A stretch of DNA of 64,000 nt from Eonycteris spelaea (taxonomy: Eukaryota; Chordata; Mammalia; Chiroptera; Pteropodidae), in the NCBI GenBank assembly GCA_003508835.1, contig PUFA01000021.1:5124501-5188500 (forward strand). Reading direction: 5' to 3'. The notes below the pieces were generated by a model. It did no database searches and was not told where the DNA came from. It worked only from the letters and a program-made list of their open reading frames with translations. A program made the position numbers and the translations under genes. Shown one piece after another: positions 53,936 to 64,000 of the stretch. Each line of letters opens with the position of its first letter. Position 1 is the stretch's first letter.

Positions 53936-54505
53936 TGGGGTGGGGGCGGTGGCAGGGGGAGGGAGAGGCTGCATGGGTCTGAGGGGAGCCAGCCCTGATA
54001 CTGAGGGTCGAGCCAGACGGATAATGGGAGGGAGAGTTTCCTTTTAATTCTTCCCTTCGGACCTCAGAGTGAGAGAGACCTCAGAGTGAGAGACTCAACA
54101 CCCAGGTTAAAGGGGTGATGTGCAGGTTTGGGACCCTGTTGAGCCATCTCCTATCTTCTCTCACTCGCTCAAGTTAACCCAAGTGAGGTAGAGCCACGGT
54201 GGTCTAAATGCCAGGAACCCAGGTTAACCCAATGTTACAGCGAACCCTGGGCTGAGCTGACTGATGGGCTCAGGAGACAGCTCATCGAAGTGGCCCCAGT
54301 GACGAAAACAAGCCTTGTGTTTAAAGACCCATTGTTGGTTGTTTCATCATCAACAAGATTATGAAAGGAAGAAACAAAGCACTGGCCAGATAACGCAATG
54401 ACGCAGTTCTGGAAGCTGCGAGAATAGTTTGCAAAGCACCACGCAGCTTCTGCAGAGGCGACCATTGAACGCAACTCCTACAGCAGGCATGAAAACCTGG
54501 AGCCT

Positions 54506-55210
54506 GTGATTGGCATCATATTCATCCTCAAGGGCGGCCGCTGCTACCAGGTTCCCTGCGCCGCTAGCTGCCCCACGTCGCCGCTTCTTGGCCGTGAAGT
54601 GGTGGTTACCGAGGGCAGGGAGAAGCTGCACTGGCGGATGCTGACGCCAGAGAAGCCGTGGCATGAGCTGCCGCAGGCTTTTCGCAACCAGGGCCCTGCT
54701 GTCAAGGGGAAGCACGACATGCACAGGATGGCTGAGGCCAGCAGTGCCGTGGCTCACTACTGCTGGTGCCAGACGGAGGGTAAAGTCCCCAGGAGGAGCC
54801 TGGGCCTCTCTGCTGCAAGAAACAATGCGAGCTGCCGCTACGTCGAAAAAAACCTGTGCATTAAGCATGTCATTCTTTTTAAGGACAGGCAGGTCTCACG
54901 GAGAGGATGGAGCGCTATGTTTATCATCAGTCTTTTCTTTGAAGAGCTAGAACTCGATCTTCCTGCCCCGTCTCCTTGCGAAGAGGAAGGACATCGACCT
55001 GGATTTTCCCCAGCAAACTTAGGGCGCATCCAGCCTTCTCTTCCTTCCGCTTCGGGTGGCTGTTTGGGTGATAGGAAAGGAAGCAGTTTTAGTATCAGAG
55101 GTATGACAGAAAACTCTCACCCACATGTCTATGTGACACAGCACTGCCAGTCATTAAAACCAACTGGAGGGAAAGAAAATTATTCTGAAATCTTTTTTTT
55201 TTTTAATTAA
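54506..55210 (+). other. Unidentified 234-codon open frame, possible processed pseudogene
   Basis: A stop-free frame starts at GTG 54506, and the open reading extends upstream to an earlier in-frame codon. The first ~130 codons look protein-like (…EGREKLHWRMLTPEKPWHE…, …GPAVKGKHDMHRMAEASSAV…). After about 54890 the composition becomes less protein-like and the frame ends in a Phe run from a T tract. I do not recognise the family. There are no splice sites or promoter I can support. The antisense frame of 169 codons is a shadow. It may be a remnant of a retroposed mRNA. Confidence 0.25.
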
Positions 55211-55984
55211 AATTGTTAAATATTGATGGAACTCCAAAACATGAGTTTTCAAATTTGGATGATCAGTCATCAACACCTTTGACAATCTGGAAAAAAATCT
55301 ACAGAATTTTGTTCCCAGAAAAATTCCATAAACACAAAATGTACACAATTTCAGAGGCGTATATGGATGCCTTGAAGCCCATGCACAAACCCCAGGTTGA
55401 AAGAAGCTCTCAGTTGAAGTTGAATAAAAATGTGCTGTTCACTTCCCTTTCCAAGAATATAGCAGGCTAGGTCATTTAGACCAACAGTTGAAAGTACTTG
55501 ATAAAATATAAAAAAGCATATTCTTAAAAGCATAACAACAGTAAATCAACAACCAGGCCGAAATCTAAGGACAGGAGGTAAACAAACACACCATGGAAGT
55601 TGCTTTTGCTCTGCTGATCCAGGCAGACTTGAACTTGTGTTTTGACAGCTTCCACGGGTGAGATAAAGCTATCCAAGCCAGAGTCTGCCCAAAGTGAGTA
55701 TTTCTTGAGAGACCTTCTGCAGGATCTCTCCTGAGGCCCATCTCAGACAATTGATGAGCCAAAAGTAAGTCTCTCCCCTCTCTGAGACTGCTAGGAAAAA
55801 TTCTCTTAGCTGCAACTTACTGAAAAATTATGCCCATGAACAAGTCCTGACATGGCTTGCACTCCAAACTCACGTCACTCAAGTGCCCAAATAATCTGAA
55901 ACAGTGAATTTAGTTCAAAACAGTCTTGGACTGCTAGTACCCCTAAGCACCTGGCAGAAGCAATCCCACAATGCACTTGCTTCC

Positions 55985-56375
55985 TAGCCGTCTTAGTCTG
56001 CTGGGGCTGCCACAGCAGATCACCCCAGTCTGTGTGGCTTAAAAAACAGAAATTAATTTTCTCACAGGTCTGGAGGCTAGAAGGCCAAGATCAAGCAGCC
56101 ATCGGGGTTGGGTTCTCCTGAGCATCTCCCCTTGGCTTGTGGATGGCTGCCTTCTCCTGCATCCTCACATGGCCTTTCTTCGGTGCATGTGCATCCCTGG
56201 TGTTTCTTCCTCTTCCACCAAGGACACCAGTCCTATGGGATTAGGTCCCAACACTTATGACTTAAGTTACTCTTAATTACCTCCTAAAGGCCCTATCATC
56301 AAACACAGTCACCTTGGGGGCTGGGGCTTCAACAAATGAATTAGAGAAACGTAGTTCATAACACTAGCCCTCAAA
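55985..56375 (-). mobile_element. MLT1-type LTR, minus strand
   Basis: Read on the plus strand it begins TTAGTCTGCTGGGGCTGCCA and proceeds through GGTCTGGAGGCTAGAAGGCC and CAAACACAGTCACCTTGGGG, the reverse complement of an MLT1 LTR. Solo LTR. Confidence 0.8.
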
Positions 56376-57189
56376 ACATCTCTACGAATTTATTCACAGG
56401 GACAATGAGCTGCACACAATAAACAAAAATTAAATATATATCAGTATAAACAGGATAACTTAAGTGAGAACTGCAGACAAGAGGCAGAAATCACCTCACA
56501 AAGACCTCAGATATGAAAATTACTGAACAGAGATCATAAAGAAACTATAGTTATTTTATTTTAAAATGTCAATTGTATACCAGAATTATATCTTCTGCCA
56601 CCATTTTTTTCTTCTGCTACCATTTAAACATAAAATGAAAAATTATTTATCAAGAAATAAAGGTGTACATAATTTTTTAAGATACACGCAAGCAGAATCT
56701 TTAGAGAACTCTGCACTTTAGCTTAGATGAGGCTACACCTGTCAGTGTGTATATGGGGGTCTGTGGCTTTGGCTCTTCTGGAAATGGCCGTTTTTTTATA
56801 TATTGATGTTTCCTGGAGGCCAACAAAGACCTTGACCTGTAGCAGCTGAATAAATAAAGTATAATTTTCTAGGAGATACTTTTGTTGCTGAAATAGCAAC
56901 ATGTGTAAATGCCTCTCTTGGAAAGAAACAAATTTATATAAAATATCGATTGGGCAACAATGATACATTAATTTTAACTTTTATATCTGCATTTCTTGGT
57001 TACAATAAATTCAATTTCAGTACATCGTACAGATGTTTTCAACAAGAATGTACATTGAGTTGAACCAAATCATAAAAATGGAGTACTAAGTTGTTCTTAT
57101 TTCTAACATATCGAAATACGTAAAAATTACTTATTATTTAAGCCAAAATGTTGCCGAGATGAAGGCTTTCCATATCACAGGGTTTTTTT

Positions 57190-57865
57190 TCTCCAAACTT
57201 GTATTATGAACATTTTCAAATACACAGAAAAGTTGAAGGAATAGTACAATTAACTCCTAGAGGCCCTCAACAATTAGAGTCAACAATTGTTAACATTTAG
57301 CCATATGTGTTTTAAGTATACTGTTTTCTTTTCTATGTCATTCGGAGGTATGTATCTGAACATCTTTGCCCCTAAACATTGGGGCAAGTATCTCCTAGGG
57401 TGAAAATAATCTTCAAAACCATTACCAGCCCACGATAATATCTAGAATCTAAAGTTTCTATAATTGTCACAAGAAGGTCTTTTATGGTTTTGTTTTAATT
57501 TTTTTTTGATCAATGATCCAAACTAGCTTCATGCATTGCTGCAGGTTTAAGTCTAGTTTCCCTTATTCTAAAACAGTCCCTGAACCTTTAGTTTTCTGAT
57601 GACCATGCCTGTTAGACCACAGGACAGCTGTTTTATACAATATCCCTCGTTCTAGATTTGCCTGATTCCTCCTAGTGTCTGTCCTTTAACTGGTTCCTTT
57701 AGCCTCCGTATTTCCTGTAAACCAGAGTTAGCCTAGGGGCTTGATTTGACTCAAATATTTTTTTAGCAATATTTCTAAGAATATTTCACAGGTAATGTTG
57801 TGTTTTTTACATGGCAGCACATCAGGAGGTCAAAAGTCGGATTAGACCACAATTATCGTCGCTGA
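57190..57865 (-). mobile_element. L1M 3' UTR, minus strand
   Basis: The phrases AGAAAAGTTGAAGGAATAGT, CAACAATTGTTAACATTTAG and TTTGCCTGATTCCTCCTAGT are typical of reversed old L1M 3' UTRs. Confidence 0.65.
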
Positions 57866-59267
57866 GTTTGATCACTTGGTTAAGGTAATAGCTCCCAAGT
57901 CCAGCCATTTATTAATAATACGAGTAAAACATGGAGTAATACATGAAAGCCGCACTCCTTTGTGTCCTTAAATTAACGTCTTTTTCATTAAGTAGGACAG
58001 CAAAAATTTTAGTCTGAAATTTCATGTTATTAAAAAAATTCTTGATGATATTCATGATGACGTATATTTTATAAAACCTTCCAAGCCCTTTATTATCAAA
58101 TCTTCCATGATTTTCCCAGTGAAATAAAACCTTGTTCTGTTTGTGTCAATGCCTTAATTCTTGCAAAAGAAAAAGAAAAAAGAAAAGAAAGACAAATCAC
58201 GATTGACTCCCACTGGTCTTTCTGGATGACGGCGCCCTGTGTCACCCATGTGACATAGACCAGGCCTTGAGAGTTCTTTCTGAAGAAACGAAAGGAGGAA
58301 AAAGAGAAGTTGGAAGTTCCTTGGTGAGCTGCACGTAAATTCAGATCAAGTTGCCACATTTCTAGCCTCATTACTCAATGAAGCCAGATCAGAGAAGCTT
58401 TATTTAGTGCCCAAGTATGCAAAAGCTCACCTACAAACAGTGTATGTTTCCTGACAAGTGCAAAGGAGCAGAATATGGGGAGGACAGCAGGGGACCCAGC
58501 ACAACGAAGGACTCTGCTCTCTGCTGCAACATCAAGCAAGATCTACTAGTAAGTCCTGGGCAAACACAGCTGAACCCTGTGATGAAGCAAATTGTCAGCA
58601 GGTGAGTGGCTGCCTAGCAGGGACCAGAACCCATTAGAGTTGGCAGTTGGCACCAGCCCTGGGGGTGCAAATAGGGTGAGAGGTACAATCTGACATTCCC
58701 TCATTCTGCCAACCGAGAGAAAACACTGCATACACATGCCCATACATCTCCTGTTCAGAGAACTCTTTTCCTAAGCTAAGTGCAAGTTATGAGTTGTAAA
58801 GGATTGCAAGCAAGCTGGGAAATCCTAGGCTTCTCTGCCATAGGATTTCTGGGTGCCTTTAATCTATTGAGTTGAAAATCTATAAGAGGGGAATATGGTC
58901 ACTAGCAGTGTCCACATGTCCTTGGCCACTGCACCTTTCCTGAGGGGCCATCTCACGGAGCTGGAGTGAGATGCGTACACTTCATTAGATGCTGAGCCAT
59001 GCAAGCCCCATAGAGTCCAAGGATAAATGAACCAGGAGGCCCACCCTTGAGAGGAGAAAGGCATCAAAATCATCTGTGGAGCTTCCCACATCCAGAGGAT
59101 CCCATAGCCCAGGAATGCCTTGAATCTGTGTGGGATTTCCCAGGTTTAGTCAGATCACCCCAGGCTGGCAATGAATCCCGTCTCGGAGAATGGATGCTAA
59201 GGTGACCTTGCCTCTGGGATGTGGTGTGGAGGGCTAATGGTGCCTCTCCCTCCTCCCCACCAAAGAA

Positions 59268-59925
59268 AGCTATGCCCGTGCCTAATCCCTGAAACCTGTG
59301 AATCAAACATCACCTGATTTGAAAAAAGCAGACGTTTTGGTGATTGCCAGAGGGGAGGGAGGCTTGGGGGGCTGGGTGAAAAGGAGAAGGGATGAAGCAG
59401 TACAACAGAGTAGTGACCAGTCACGGGATGTGGAGCACTGCATGGGGAATATAGTCAATATTATCGTAATGGCTGTGTATAGTGCCAGGTAATAGAGTAA
59501 TCAGGGGGATCACTTCATAAATTATATAAATGTCTAACCATTGTACTGTACACCTGAAACTAATATAAACTTTTTTAAAAAAGTCTTTGCAGGTGCAACT
59601 AAGTTAAGGATCTTGAGACGGTGGACCATAAATCCAATGACAGGTGTCCTTAAGACACGAGGCAGAGGGAGATTGGAGGCACACAGAGAAAGCTGTGTGC
59701 AGAGACCGGACTGATGTAGCCTCAGGCTAAAGAATGGTGGCAGCTACCAAAAGCCAACAGGCGAGGGATGGAGTCTCCTCAGAGCCTCTGTAGAAAGCAT
59801 GGCCCTGCCCACACCTTGACTTCAGACTTCTCACCTCCAGACTATGAAATAATAAACTCTGTTGTTGAAGCCACCCAGTTCGTGGGCATTTGTCACAGTG
59901 GCCACAGGAAGCTAATGCTCACCAC
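59268..59925 (+). mobile_element. MLT1-type LTR split by a nested L1
   Basis: The 5' part (59268-59328) and the 3' part (59577-59925) are the two halves of one LTR, interrupted by an L1 3' end. The right half includes GTCTTTGCAGGTGCAACTAA and GAAGCCACCCAGTTCGTGGG. Confidence 0.75.
59329..59576 (+). mobile_element. L1 3' end inserted in the MLT1 LTR
   Basis: The ~248 bp fragment ends CACCTGAAACTAATATAAAC plus a T/A-rich tail, an L1 3' UTR type common in laurasiatherians and bats. AAAAAAG stands on both sides (59322-59328 and 59577-59583) as a probable target-site duplication. Confidence 0.75.
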
Positions 59926-62312
59926 GAGTTTAGACTTCAACGCTGACAAGCCACTCCAGAGGCTGCGGCTGAGTCTCCAGGTTCAACCCATTCTGCTGCA
60001 CGTGGCCGCACCCAGCATTCAAGGACAGCTGCGGGGCCCCATGCATCTCTCTCTACCAGATGAGTCTCTTGAAATATGCATTTCCATCTGACATTTGGGC
60101 TTCTGACTTGAAATTGTGTAGTGGCCCTAAAATGAAGCTCTTCCTTGGAGATTCTTAGATGCACGGAATCCAAAAGAACCTTCGGGTGTTGTTTACCTGG
60201 ACCCTCTCACTCCTGTGTTTGTTAGAAACCATTAAGCCGTGAAGCTGAGTTTCTTTGGTTAATCTCTTACATGCCTTCATTAGCATCAGACATTTACTGT
60301 GTGCTAATTCTATTAAACGTGCTGTGTGAGACCGAGATGACTGAGCAGGTCAGACCTGATTCTTGTCCCCAAGGGTCACCATTGAATTAGGGACCACCAC
60401 CTAGTTTTACAAGCAAGACTCTACAGCCTCACTTGGGGAGCCCAGGTGATGATCACCATTCCATTCATTAGATGGAACTTTGAAGTCTGACTAGGATTTC
60501 TGAATTTCTCAGATTTCAGTCTTCCTTTGGACCACAAACGTCAAAGCACATGAATTCACATGTTGGTGACGTTCTCTCCAGATCCTTTCCTCCTGGTAAC
60601 ACCATCTGCCTCTGTTTGAGGGAACCACTCAGCCCTCACCCCAAATGCAGAGTTCTAGGGGGGCTGCAGTCCCTCCACTGGCCATCCCCTCTCCCTCCCC
60701 CGACCGTGGGGAAGGAATGCAGTCTGGAGGGACCAAATGTCTTCTCTTGGGGCCCAGAGGGTACTGTGTTTCTATTGCGGGCCCCTTCGATCCACTCGCC
60801 ACCCTTCTCCACCTGCTGGGTCCTAGTCTCTGACACTGTAGTTCGCCGTTGCATTAACACATTTTGACATTGATCCTAACAATATTTTAATTTAAATTTT
60901 TGACCAGTTACTCAGAAGCACTAAAATCATACATCTAACCCTGACCGAGCACTTGCTAAGCGCCAGGCACCGTCCAACAGACTTGACGCATGGTATTTCA
61001 TTCCATTCTAAACGCTCGCGGGAGGTCTGAGCCCAGGGAACGCTCAGATCCGGTGTTATCCAGCGTGTCCGACGTGGCTGCGCTCAGCGTCGAGCCCCAT
61101 ATGTGCGCTGAGAACAGCCCCGCCCCCCCCCCACAGGAGGAATTCTGGATCATCATCAGAGGTGGCCCTGCTCTCCCTGTTTCTGAGTTCAGATGTGTGT
61201 TTAACCTCACCTACTCCTCCCGCTTACTTCCCCCCCCCCGCCCCCGCCGTGACGCTCCAGGTCCCGCTTCCTCCTGGGAGGCCCTCCTGGTTGTGTCCTT
61301 ACACTGCACAGTGCCTCACTTCCTGGCTAATAAGACTGTGGGGGCACGCTCTAGATCTGCCTAACTTCTGGGTAGTCACAAAGAGACCGACTCTACAAAC
61401 GGACAACAGCCCACCCACGTATGACAGCCGAACTCTGCCCCACGAGCCGCTGCAACCAGCCCAGGAGCCTCTGAAGCAATTGGCCCAGGACAGTGAGCAC
61501 TTAATAACTGTCAGCTTTCTTAATTTTTTGCTCCCTCTTCCAATTTAGAACTAACAAGACAAAGCCAAATATGCTTTCCTAACCAATCACACAGGATTCT
61601 CCCACCCCTTCTACTTATCCCTCCTCCAGCGTCCCTGGCCAACAGCCACCAAGCAGAGCTTCCCCACTCCCCTGCCAGCCTTTGAGTCTCCTCCTTACAC
61701 TAAACACCGGGTGAGAGGTGACTGCCTCCTTTATGTAGCAAACTCTAAGTGAACAGTCTTTGGTTTTCTCCTTTGGGTGGTCTTTGTTCATTCCCACACC
61801 ACTTTAGCTGAACCTGTCCTTGATCTTTCTGTTAGTGCTCTGCCTACCCCTTGCCCTCCAGATGATCTTCACCACTCTCTGAGACCTGTCTCCCAGCCTC
61901 AAATCTGTCCCATGTCAACTGGAATGACCCTGCCCAATAAGCAACAGCCTTTTCCTACAGTGACTCATCAACATCCTCATCAGGGCACTGGATTGCATGG
62001 CAGGTGAGACCTCCAATCACTGCCGTGACACCCACAGAGCCTCAATTTAGTCCCAGTACTGGGGTGCAGTCGCCCTAGGAATAGACGCAGCAGGCTGGCG
62101 GGAAAGTGGCTTCACAGCAGCGGGCCTGAGACAAGGAGGGGCGGGGCCTGCCGTCAAGTCCCTGCTGCTCAACCCCCGCCTCCACCTCCTCCCCCTACCC
62201 CAGACCCCCCCCCCCACCCCTCCAGAGCAAAAGGAGGCTGGGGCTGGGGATTGTCTCGGTCGATCGCTCCTGGATCCTTGGTTTAGTACGTTTCCGACGA
62301 GGACTGCTAATG

Positions 62313-62358
62313 ATTGGCGTCACTTGGTTGTGCCGCTCAGACTGTGTTGCTTAGCAAC
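62313..62358 (-). promoter_or_regulatory. RFX X-box with CRE half-site and CCAAT box
   Basis: GTTGCTTAGCAAC at 62346-62358 is a full palindromic X-box (RFX family). Reading the minus strand, TGACG (62319-62323) and CCAAT (62313-62317) follow within 30 bases. RFX, CREB/ATF and NF-Y sites co-occur in MHC class II and in ciliary-gene promoters. The surrounding 62270-62470 is moderately CpG-rich. No attached gene is visible. Confidence 0.6.
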
Positions 62359-63139
62359 GAAATAATAAACAATGTAAATCGAATCTCTGTTCAATCTGCG
62401 CGGATGCCTGGTTAACACAGACGCAAGCTCAGTGCGGCAGAGCCAAAGGAGGGGTGCGGGCGGTCAGAACCGTTTTAAATGAAGGATTAATGCACGCAGT
62501 AGAAATGCACAAAGCTTAAGTACGCATCTGGATAAATTGTGACGACACCCAGAGCAAGACAGAGTATTTCAAGGACAGCACAGAATTCCCTCCTGACTTT
62601 CCCACTCAGCCCTCACTCCCCGCAGGCAATTTGTTCCGCTTTTGAAGTCCACGTGAAAGGATCAGGCAGTGAGGACCCTTTGCGTCCGACTTATTTCACC
62701 CATGTTACAGCCGTTGAGGTCCCCTCATTGTTCCCTCCAGCTACACACAAGACATACCGCCCCCCCCTTTTGTTTGGCCATACAACAAGTTTATAGGTTC
62801 TGAGGATTAGGAGGTAGACATCTTTAGAGGACCATTATTCTATCGCGTCGTGTTTTGCATATTGTTGATTAATGAACATAAATTATTTTGGCAATAAAAA
62901 AAGTGAAAGGAAGGCCCCGCTGGACATCACCTTCCTGTTCACCCCTGAAAGTCCTGCTGGCATCTGCCACCAGCGCTTGAAGCGTCTCTGCCACTTTGCC
63001 CCAAGGGCAGCAGAGGGAGCAACTCGTGGCCAAGATGGCCCAGGGGAGCCCCAAAGGCAAGGTCTCCCCCGGGTGAATGGCTCTGGACGGGGCAAGAGGC
63101 AAGACGTCCCCCCTTTGTCTGTCTGCCATTCCTGCAGCC

Positions 63140-64000
63140 CTCACGCGTCTTAGAGGTAAAACCAGGACACCCGGGCGCCTGGGACGCGGCAGATGTGGGC
63201 GAGCGCGCACCATGGTGGTGTTGAACCGACTCGGTGCGTCCTAAGCGCGCGGCGTCTATGCCGCGGTCTCGCTCCTCACCCCGTTGGCGTGCAACTTGAC
63301 CGCCCGCCCACGGTGCCCCACCGGCCGAGTGGAGGTGGGGGGCCCCCGTGATCCCGCCGCACCCCCGCGTTTCTGCTTTTCCAGTGACCCCCTCACCCCG
63401 AATCCCTGCTGCTCCGTCCGACACCCGTTTGCTTTTCCTCCCGATGCAAATACTGCCGTGTTTTCGAATCTCTGCCCCCGCGCCCCGCTCCCCCCCGCCC
63501 TCCCCCGCCGTCTTCCCCCCTCCCCCCGTCCTCCCCTCCCCCCGCGTCGTCCCATGAGTTTGAGCCAGGTCCCGCTGGGAGAGTCGGGGAGGATTCCGCT
63601 GACTCAGCCACCCCCCCCAGTGTCTGTGCTCCCGTTTCACCCCCGCCCTGCCCTCCCCCACCCCGATCTCGCGGGGTTCGTGGGGCGTCGAGCCCGCCCA
63701 CGAACACCTCGTGTCTGGGCCCCGCTGTTCTCCTTCCTTCCCCCAGCGGTGCGACGTCTGCGGCGACCGCGGAGGGACGGGGTCCAGGCGGCCCGGGTGC
63801 CCGATGGCCTAGCGAGCTGGTGGCCTCCACCCGCACCCTTTAAAATGCACTCTCATGGCTGGGGGTTATGATTGATTTCTGATCTCCCGGAGCCTCTGGG
63901 GTGCGTCTGGCCCCAGCAGCTCGCGTTAGTGTCAGAGGGCCGCAGGCCGGGGAGCTGGCCCGCCCCGCGGCCTGCAGGGCCCTTCAGGGGTGCGGGCCTG
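63140..64000 (+). promoter_or_regulatory. Second CpG island, runs off right edge
   Basis: CpGs are dense (8-9 per 60 bases near 63181-63300), with strongly C-rich plus-strand sequence and a GCTGACTCAGC Maf/AP-1-type element at 63598-63608. In human the gene upstream of MARCHF6 on the opposite strand is CMBL, with a noncoding first exon, so this may be its promoter. No coding exon is recognisable; the distance fits only if the interval is shorter than in human. Strand is assigned on that inference. Confidence 0.5.

Larger units (their letters stand above)
49700..62300. other. Upstream intergenic region
   Basis: Apart from the listed L1, MLT1 and MIR copies and the unidentified frame at 54.5-55.2 kb, I see no gene. 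Short ancient repeat pieces (CTGTGTGCCAGGCACTG near 50820 and GCGCCAGGCACCGTCC near 60960) occur. A G-run sits at 50926-50940, and a polypyrimidine block at 52085-52200. A CpG-richer patch lies at 61010-61110. Confidence 0.55.

Noticed and set aside
54359..54868. 169-codon minus-strand frame
   Set aside because: It is the shadow of the plus-strand frame and has no recognisable motifs.
62939..63661. 240-codon frame on the minus strand and 195-codon frame on the plus strand
   Set aside because: Gly/Arg/Pro/Ser-rich translation of a CpG island with no family resemblance.
1..64000. CRISPR array, operon, tRNA, snRNA or viral gene
   Set aside because: No regularly spaced repeats, cloverleaf-like tRNA boxes, U6/7SK wording or retroviral coding motifs were found; the window is ordinary mammalian gene plus repeats.

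Overview
This is a mammalian nuclear genome window dominated by one protein gene, MARCHF6 (also called MARCH6 or TEB4), on the minus strand. MARCHF6 is the ER-membrane RING-CH E3 ubiquitin ligase orthologous to yeast Doa10. Coding exons 1 to 22 were placed base by base from codon phase, GT-AG junctions and protein similarity. They run from the start codon at 49184 down to 2322 and encode about 759 of roughly 910 residues: the RING-CH finger and 11 of 14 expected membrane spans. The last ~150 codons (three more spans and the C-terminal tail) lie left of base 1.

The repeats are laurasiatherian in character: old MIR, L2, L1M, MLT1, Tigger and hAT copies, plus L1 3' ends of a type I associate with bats. 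There is no Alu, B1, Bov or carnivore SINE. A 5S rRNA-derived element at the left edge fits a fruit bat (5S-derived SINEs are known there), but that species call is an inference.

Layout: 1-2321 is part of intron 22. From 2322 to 34946 lie exons 22 to 2, with introns from 79 bp to 4.3 kb. From 34947 to 49165 is the 14.2 kb intron 1. It holds a near full-length, degraded antisense 18S rRNA pseudogene (35670-37245), an exact 82 bp tandem duplication (38864-39027), several L1 3' ends, an MLT1 LTR, a Tigger1 mini-element and a short GGGGCC repeat beside exon 1. From about 48560 to 49700 is the MARCHF6 CpG-island promoter. From 49700 to 64000 is upstream intergenic DNA with more L1 and MLT1 copies, an unidentified open frame near 54.5-55.2 kb, an RFX-type X-box at 62346 and a second CpG island running off the right edge. 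In human the next gene on that side is CMBL, divergently transcribed, so this island could be its promoter.

The points most worth checking are a one-base deficit in a G/C run of exon 19 that shifts the MARCHF6 frame (assembly error or real lesion), the CpG-rich 18S pseudogene close to exon 2, and the X-box module. I found no operon, CRISPR array, viral gene or clearly new multi-gene system.
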